NCBI GenBank assembly: GCA_024763405.1
Contig: JANTFQ010000008.1
Span: 1-18,982 of the forward strand
From: Calditrichaceae bacterium
GTDB lineage: Bacteria > Calditrichota > Calditrichia > Calditrichales > Calditrichaceae
DNA length: 18,982 nucleotides
Direction of reading: 5' to 3'
In this document: positions 14,917 through 18,982 of the stretch, piece after piece
Position numbering within the stretch: position 1 is the stretch's first letter
How the letters are laid out: each line of letters begins with the position of its first letter
Made by a program: the position numbers and the translations under genes
The notes under the pieces: generated by a model
Database searches by the model: none
Told to the model about the DNA's origin: nothing
What the model saw: only the letters and a program-made list of their open reading frames with translations

Positions 14917-16366
14917 CACGGTAGAAATGAAAAACGGGAAACTGGAATTAATGTTCCTCTTTAACGGCCGGGTAGTGTGTGGCGTTTACACGGGTGAGAA
15001 AACGTATACCCATGAGTTAATTAAAGGTCTTAAGCGGGCCGGAATTAATGGGGGGTATATTGAGAACTGTATCTCAATGCAGCAAAGCGGAGAAATCGGT
15101 CAGCTTCCGCTTGCCAAGGGATTTATTGAGCAGGATCCCGGAAAGATTGTTTTTTTATTCGAAAAACAATTTTCCCGGAAAACAATGATTAAAAGTGTAA
15201 AAAATGCTGCTTTTCAACCATTAGATCTTTTGCAGCCTGTCAAAAAAGGTGATGTATTAGTCAAGACCATGATCCCCCCCGGAACCGTTATGAAATATCC
15301 GGATGGAAAAACGAAAGTGCTAAAAAATAGTACCTCCCACAGCCGGTCCTTTAATGCCGGAGCGCACACAAAAATCTCCGGCAATGGAACGGAGCTTATT
15401 GCAGAGATAGACGGCAGCGCGAGCCGTACTGCCCTGGGAGATGTTTCGGTATATCCTGTAACCGTAATAAAAAGTGCCGGTAAGGCACACGGTCATTTAT
15501 ATTATGAATCCGCTTTAAAAGTTGAAGCCGACATCAGGGCGGAATCGAATGTTGAGACTGTTTCCAATCTATATGTTCAGGGTATGATTCGATCTTCACA
15601 AATCTATGCAAGTGGAAATATTCAGTGCCAGTTAGGTTTTGACAATCCAAAGAAATTAGAAACCGCCTCCGCCTATGCCGGGCAATCTATCTCTACGCGC
15701 GCCATACGTAACTATACGGCATGGGCAGGGAAGTATATTATTTCGGAAACGACAATAGAAAGAAGCAAGGTGCAAACTCTCCATACGGTCGTAACGCCTC
15801 TGATTAAAGCATCAGAAGTGCGGGCGGGTAATAAAATTTATACCCGCGACATTACCGAATCCAGCCGCATCTATCTTGGTTCTTATTTTATTGATGATAT
15901 GGCTAATAAAGAGCTTTACTCTAAATATTTGCAGCATGAAAAGCGCCTTCACGATATTGAAACGGAACTGGTATTCCTGAAGGAAAAGCTGCAGAATGAC
16001 CGGGCTGCATCGTTTAAGCAGCTCACTAAGCTTAAACGTATTTCTCCCCAGATGATTCCTGCGGATGTTATTTTAAATCGTTATTTTTCCAGTTTGGGGG
16101 ATGGAATAAAAAATCTTGGGACGCGGATTTCTCTTTATGAAAAACAGGCGGACATTGTTGCCCGGGACCGGATACGTATCGCATTTTATGAAAAACAATC
16201 CAGAGAACTGATGCCGGTGGAATTAATTGTAACCGGTACCCTCTCTGCGGGGACGGTAATTTATGCAGCAAACGAAACTCTGCATATTAAAGAAAATCTT
16301 ACCGGAGTCTGTGTCAGAGTGGAAGAAATGAGTGGAAAGCTGATCACAGAGAAGCTCAATATTTAA
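14906..16366 (+). CDS. Divergent FapA-like (DUF342) protein
   Basis: This 486-residue protein has the overall plan of DUF342/FapA proteins. The N-terminal part (about 1-185) includes LLQPVKKGDVLVKTMIPPGT. A Gly-rich beta-helical repeat region (about 190-325) contains repeats such as NLYVQGMIRSSQIYASGNIQ, TASAYAGQSIST and SEVRAGNKIYTRDI. A coiled coil (about 333-378) and a C-terminal beta segment (VTGTLSAGTVIYAANE) follow. FapA has been linked to flagellar assembly in Vibrio, but no enzymatic activity is assured. The sequence is much less typical than the fapA at 17993. It starts inside the pseudo-receiver gene; a second in-frame ATG lies at 14927 and neither has a strong ribosome site. Seven C in a row (15274-15280) occur within the coding region. 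Confidence 0.7.
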   Translation: MKTNTVEMKNGKLELMFLFNGRVVCGVYTGEKTYTHELIKGLKRAGINGGYIENCISMQQSGEIGQLPLAKGFIEQDPGKIVFLFEKQFSRKTMIKSVKNAAFQPLDLLQPVKKGDVLVKTMIPPGTVMKYPDGKTKVLKNSTSHSRSFNAGAHTKISGNGTELIAEIDGSASRTALGDVSVYPVTVIKSAGKAHGHLYYESALKVEADIRAESNVETVSNLYVQGMIRSSQIYASGNIQCQLGFDNPKKLETASAYAGQSISTRAIRNYTAWAGKYIISETTIERSKVQTLHTVVTPLIKASEVRAGNKIYTRDITESSRIYLGSYFIDDMANKELYSKYLQHEKRLHDIETELVFLKEKLQNDRAASFKQLTKLKRISPQMIPADVILNRYFSSLGDGIKNLGTRISLYEKQADIVARDRIRIAFYEKQSRELMPVELIVTGTLSAGTVIYAANETLHIKENLTGVCVRVEEMSGKLITEKLNI

Positions 16367-16414
16367 GCAGGAACATACGTTATCAGCTCACTTAATCTGA
16401 AAATATACTGTCGG

Positions 16415-16436
16415 TACAGGAAAAAAATTCCCTGTA
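16415..16436 (+). terminator. Hairpin after the FapA-like gene (possible weak terminator)
   Basis: TACAGG (16415-16420) pairs with CCTGTA (16431-16436), extended by two AT pairs with one bulged C. It lies about 50 bases after the stop. No T run follows, so it may stabilise the 3' end or do nothing. Confidence 0.25.
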
Positions 16437-16490
16437 ATTGCAAAAACAGCCATTTTATGTTTCGAAAAAATTTTTTTCTTCCGGGGAACA

Positions 16491-16531
16491 CGCGCCAAAT
16501 GGCGCGATGTCCGTCTTTAATCGGCGCCAAA
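16491..16531. promoter_or_regulatory. Palindrome and half-site upstream of the sigma-54 promoter (candidate activator sites)
   Basis: CGCGCCA (16491-16497) and TGGCGCG (16500-16506) form a perfect 7-base inverted repeat around AA. The half-site GCGCCAAA (16492-16499) recurs in the same orientation at 16524-16531, 32 bases (about three helical turns) downstream. This GC-rich pair sits in AT-rich surroundings just before the -24 element, and so is a good candidate for binding by a sigma-54 activator or other regulator. Confidence 0.5.
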
Positions 16532-16535
16532 GCAG

Positions 16536-16551
16536 TGGCATATTTATTGCA
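16536..16551 (+). promoter_or_regulatory. Sigma-54 (RpoN) promoter of cheY-cheZ operon
   Basis: TGGCAT, five bases and TTGCA match the RpoN consensus TGGCAC-N5-TTGCA at all but one position. The invariant GG (16537-16538) and GC (16549-16550) are exactly 10 bases apart. Transcription would start near 16562, giving a leader of about 83 bases to cheY. No sigma-54 activator gene is visible in the window. Confidence 0.75.
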
Positions 16552-16644
16552 AAAAATTCTGAAGTATTATTAAAAGCAACCGATATAAATAGTAGAATAT
16601 AATTTAATTTTCTATTATTCGAACAGTCTGTCAGGAGCAGGTTT

Positions 16645-17019
16645 ATGGAAAATAAAAAAATACTTTTTGTTGAGGATTCCCCAACAATGCGCAGAATTAT
16701 TGGTAATTCTTTGAAAAAACTGGGTATCAAAGAGGCTACCGAAGCCGAGAATGGAGTCGATGCTCTGGAGAAAATTCAAAAAGAGGATTTTGACTTAATT
16801 TTAACCGATTGGAATATGCCGGAAATGAACGGGCAGGAGTTGGTAGAACATGTACGCAAAATGGACAAATATAAATCAATTCCGATTTTGATGATTACGA
16901 CCCGCGGTATGGAAGATGATGTAATGACCGCCATTAAAAGTGGTGTTAATGGTTACATGGTTAAACCCTTTACGCCGGAATTGCTGAAGAAAAAAATGAT
17001 CGAAATATTCGCTGTTTGA
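16645..17019 (+). CDS. cheY: Chemotaxis response regulator CheY
   Basis: CheY carries the phosphate signal from CheA to the flagellar motor switch. This single-domain receiver of 124 residues has all active-site residues: Glu10/Asp11 after strand 1 (ILFVEDS), phospho-acceptor Asp55 in LTDWNMPEMNG, Thr85 (ILMITTRG), Tyr104 and Lys107 (YMVKPF). The LTDWNMP motif and the aromatic residue before VKPF are characteristic of true CheY rather than of DNA-binding regulators. AGGAG (16633-16637) is a good ribosome site. It leads an operon with a CheZ-family gene 15 bases downstream, its likely dephosphorylation partner. The operon has a sigma-54-type promoter. Confidence 0.92.
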   Translation: MENKKILFVEDSPTMRRIIGNSLKKLGIKEATEAENGVDALEKIQKEDFDLILTDWNMPEMNGQELVEHVRKMDKYKSIPILMITTRGMEDDVMTAIKSGVNGYMVKPFTPELLKKKMIEIFAV

Positions 17020-17034
17020 TTTGAGGGAAACCCA

Positions 17035-17670
17035 ATGACTGAGATTAAAAATATTGACGATGTGCTTACTAAGATAGAAGAAATGCACCAATCGCTGCGC
17101 CTTAGTGATGAAATATTTCCATTGATTAGCGATCTCTTTTTATTTGTTAAGGGAATAATTCCCTTAATGCTCGAAGTAAATTCGTTTATGAAAGACAGCA
17201 GCTCTAAAATTCCTACCGCTTCCCAAAATATTAACAGTGTTTCGGAGGCAACGGAGCTCGCCGCGCATGATGTGATGGATCGGCTGGACACCATTGCCGA
17301 ACAGTTAGACACTCTGCGTGAGCGCATTAAAGGGGAAGGAGCCAGTGAAGAAAGTGTGCAAATGGTAGACGATATCTCTGCAGAAGCGGGTGAAATTATT
17401 TTTGCGTTTCAGTTCCAGGATATAACAACTCAGCAACTGGAACATGTGAATCGTATTCTGGAAGCTATCTACGAGAAGTTTATCGCGTTCTTTCAATCTT
17501 CTCTGAAACTCAAAGAAAAAAGTATCCTGGGAAAGGATGTGGTAAGGGCGCTGGAACAAGAGGTAGAAGAGAAAAATACGCACGAAAGTGATAAATTTCA
17601 TAAAAAAACAGAAGATAAAATGCATCATGGCGGTATCTCGCAGGATGCGATTGATAAATTTTTTAAATAA
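17035..17670 (+). CDS. cheZ: CheZ-family CheY-P phosphatase
   Basis: CheZ speeds up hydrolysis of CheY phosphate. The 211-residue protein is almost all helical. It contains AFQFQDITTQQLEHVNRIL (124-142), matching the CheZ active segment FQDLTGQ; Asp129 and Gln133 line up with Asp143 and the catalytic Gln147 of E. coli CheZ. The C-terminus GGISQDAIDKFFK (199-211) resembles the CheY-binding tail of CheZ, and also the N-terminal CheY-binding peptide of FliM. A flexible charged linker (about 175-198) separates the two parts, as in known CheZ. The place directly after cheY supports the assignment. CheZ is best known from proteobacteria, so its presence here may be of phylogenetic interest. Confidence 0.85.
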   Translation: MTEIKNIDDVLTKIEEMHQSLRLSDEIFPLISDLFLFVKGIIPLMLEVNSFMKDSSSKIPTASQNINSVSEATELAAHDVMDRLDTIAEQLDTLRERIKGEGASEESVQMVDDISAEAGEIIFAFQFQDITTQQLEHVNRILEAIYEKFIAFFQSSLKLKEKSILGKDVVRALEQEVEEKNTHESDKFHKKTEDKMHHGGISQDAIDKFFK

Positions 17671-17684
17671 ATTGTGGGTGTAAA

Positions 17685-17972
17685 ATGGCAGAGCAAAAAA
17701 CTGATTTTTTAACGGATGAAAATGGCAGCATTTTTAAACAAATGCGTCGGAAAACGGTGACTCCTTCGGTAATAAAAAATAACCGTGTAGAATTTGGGCA
17801 ACCCTGTAAAATTAATACCCAAATTTCTCAAAGCAGCCATAAACACAATGGTAATATTTTCCCGCTTATTGAAGGCGATGAAATTATCGGTTTTGTTTAT
17901 GAATGTTCCTGTGGTGAAGTCGCTAAAATTTTATTTGAATATGAACAGGATTCTGCCCGCGCAGCCAGTTGA
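17685..17972 (+). CDS. Small uncharacterised protein with HxH and CxC motifs in the chemotaxis operon
   Basis: I do not recognise a named family. The 95-residue product has a polar N-terminal half with a basic patch (MRRKTVTPSVIKNNR, 20-34). A compact C-terminal part (about 50-87) contains His52-Lys-His54 and Cys74-Ser-Cys76-Gly. Strands are predicted by eye at NIFPLIEGDEIIGFVYECSCG and EVAKILFEYE. The two pairs could bind one metal such as zinc, and the end ECSCGEVAKILFEYE looks like a small beta unit. It lies 14 bases after cheZ and 20 bases before fapA on the same strand, so it is very probably expressed with them. The ribosome site is weak (GTGGGTG). Its role in flagella or chemotaxis is inferred from position only. 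Confidence 0.7.
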   Translation: MAEQKTDFLTDENGSIFKQMRRKTVTPSVIKNNRVEFGQPCKINTQISQSSHKHNGNIFPLIEGDEIIGFVYECSCGEVAKILFEYEQDSARAAS

Positions 17973-17992
17973 AATAAACGGAATGAGTGATT

Positions 17993-18982
17993 GTGATTAG
18001 AATAGATATTTCTGAGGATAAAGTAGAAGCACGGCTAACCGTCCAGGCCGAGAAGTCTGAATTTCCCTCATACGAAAAAATTATAAAGGCGGTTTCCGAA
18101 AAAAAAATTAGCTTTGGGCTGATGGAATCCCGTATAAAAAAAATAGCCGAAGACAAGGAACCGGTTCGTAAGGTACTTATCGCGCAGGGGACAGCGCCTG
18201 TTTATGGAAAAGATGCTTCCATCGAATATAAATTGAAACTGCACGAAAATTCCGCCTTTCAGATTCCCGGGACAGACAGGGTTGATTTTAAGCGTACCAA
18301 TCTTTCCGAAAGTGTGAAGGCAAAACAAGTATTGGCCGTTAAAACATTTGCCGGGGCCGGTACCGATGGAAAATCAGTATTCGGAGAATCGGTACCCTCG
18401 TTCGGAAAAGATGTGGATTTACCCCGTGGACGTAATACAAGCCTTTCGGAGGATGCCTCTACTCTTTATGCTGACATCAGCGGCAGCGCTTTTATAGAAA
18501 ATGATTTGATTCATGTGGATAAAATTTACCATGTAAAAGGAAACGTAAGCTATGCTACCGGGAATATTAAGTTTGATGGCCCGGTAGTAATCGAAGGCGA
18601 TGTTTTGTCCGGATTTTGGGTGGAAGCGCGCGATTCTATCTATATAGGCGGAAATGTAGAGGCCGCCAAAGTCTATTCTCACGAAGGTGATGTTACGGTT
18701 AATTTTGGAATTCTTGGTAAAGGCAGGGCCAAAATCTTAGCCGGCGGAAATTTAAAATGCGGGTTCATTCAGGATGCCGTGGTTGGTGTACGAAAAGACG
18801 TGATTGTCGATCACTACGTTATTAACGGCAGCATAACCGCCGGAGGATTAGTGGATGTCTCCCAAAATGAAGGAATGATTCGGGGCGGTAAGATTACGGC
18901 TGAAAAAGGGATTATTGTAAATGAGGCCGGTTCTTCACGCGGGACTCCAACAGAACTCCATATTCAGACCCAGGGAGAGAAC
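17993..18982 (+). CDS. fapA: FapA (DUF342) flagellar assembly protein, 3' end outside the window
   Basis: The frame is open from GTG 17993 to the last base (330 codons), so the C-terminus is missing. The N-terminal domain (about 10-80: EFPSYEKIIKAVSEKKI, VLIAQGTAPVYGKDASIEY) and the repeat core are typical of FapA. The core is VKGNVSYATGNIKFDGPVVI (181-200), EGDVLSGF, and then DVTVNFGILGKGRAKILAGG with NLKCGFIQDA (233-262). This hydrophilic beta-helical protein is linked to flagellar assembly in Vibrio; its mechanism is uncertain. I chose GTG 17993 because GAG lies 5 bases upstream. Another in-frame GTG at 17987 is possible, and an in-frame TGA at 17984 limits the start. Nine A in a row (18099-18107) occur near the N-terminus. 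Confidence 0.88.
   Translation, partial: MIRIDISEDKVEARLTVQAEKSEFPSYEKIIKAVSEKKISFGLMESRIKKIAEDKEPVRKVLIAQGTAPVYGKDASIEYKLKLHENSAFQIPGTDRVDFKRTNLSESVKAKQVLAVKTFAGAGTDGKSVFGESVPSFGKDVDLPRGRNTSLSEDASTLYADISGSAFIENDLIHVDKIYHVKGNVSYATGNIKFDGPVVIEGDVLSGFWVEARDSIYIGGNVEAAKVYSHEGDVTVNFGILGKGRAKILAGGNLKCGFIQDAVVGVRKDVIVDHYVINGSITAGGLVDVSQNEGMIRGGKITAEKGIIVNEAGSSRGTPTELHIQTQGEN

Overview
The window is bacterial DNA of moderate GC, densely coded, and mostly devoted to flagella, chemotaxis and sensory signalling. I read 17 intact protein genes and two that run off the window edges; only the second hybrid histidine kinase lies on the minus strand. The flagellar set (flagellin, FliS, FliD, FlaG, FlgM, FapA-type proteins), a CheZ-family phosphatase, sigma-54-type and sigma-28-type promoters, and a Ser/Thr kinase fused to a LytR_C-like domain suggest a motile bacterium. 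A lineage near Calditrichota or another FCB-like phylum is my guess, made without any database search.

Layout. 1-2675: the C-terminal part of a PepC/bleomycin-hydrolase-type cysteine aminopeptidase, then selB, the selenocysteine elongation factor. 2676-3010: a 335-bp gene-free stretch holding two near-identical palindromes in opposite orientation. 3011-4723: a membrane-anchored Ser/Thr kinase-like protein with an eroded N-lobe. 4724-8827: flagellin behind a sigma-28-like promoter whose spacer carries a run of eight C, then a hairpin, then fliS-fliD-flaG-FlgN/FliT-like chaperone-flgM. 8828-12369: a second, paralogous flgM with its own sigma-28-like promoter, followed by a PAS hybrid histidine kinase and an HDOD protein. 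12398-14239 (minus): a second hybrid histidine kinase, convergent with the HDOD gene. 14372-16366: a sigma-28-like promoter, a pseudo-receiver protein and a divergent DUF342/FapA-like protein with overlapping reading frames. 16367-18982: a strong sigma-54 promoter match preceded by a palindrome, then cheY, cheZ, a small HxH/CxC protein and a canonical fapA cut by the window end.

How the genes fit together. The three promoters TTAA-N17/18-CGAC(A/C)T suggest that flagellin, the second FlgM with its kinase-HDOD partners, and the pseudo-receiver/FapA-like pair are one late flagellar regulon under a FliA-type sigma factor, which the FlgM proteins would restrain. The CheY-CheZ-FapA operon appears to be under sigma-54. 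The most notable points are the poly-C tract in the flagellin promoter spacer (possible phase variation), the tandem anti-sigma paralogues, the pseudo-receiver/DUF342 pair, the palindrome-plus-sigma-54 control region, the kinase lacking its usual ATP-binding lysine, and the paired palindromes after selB.
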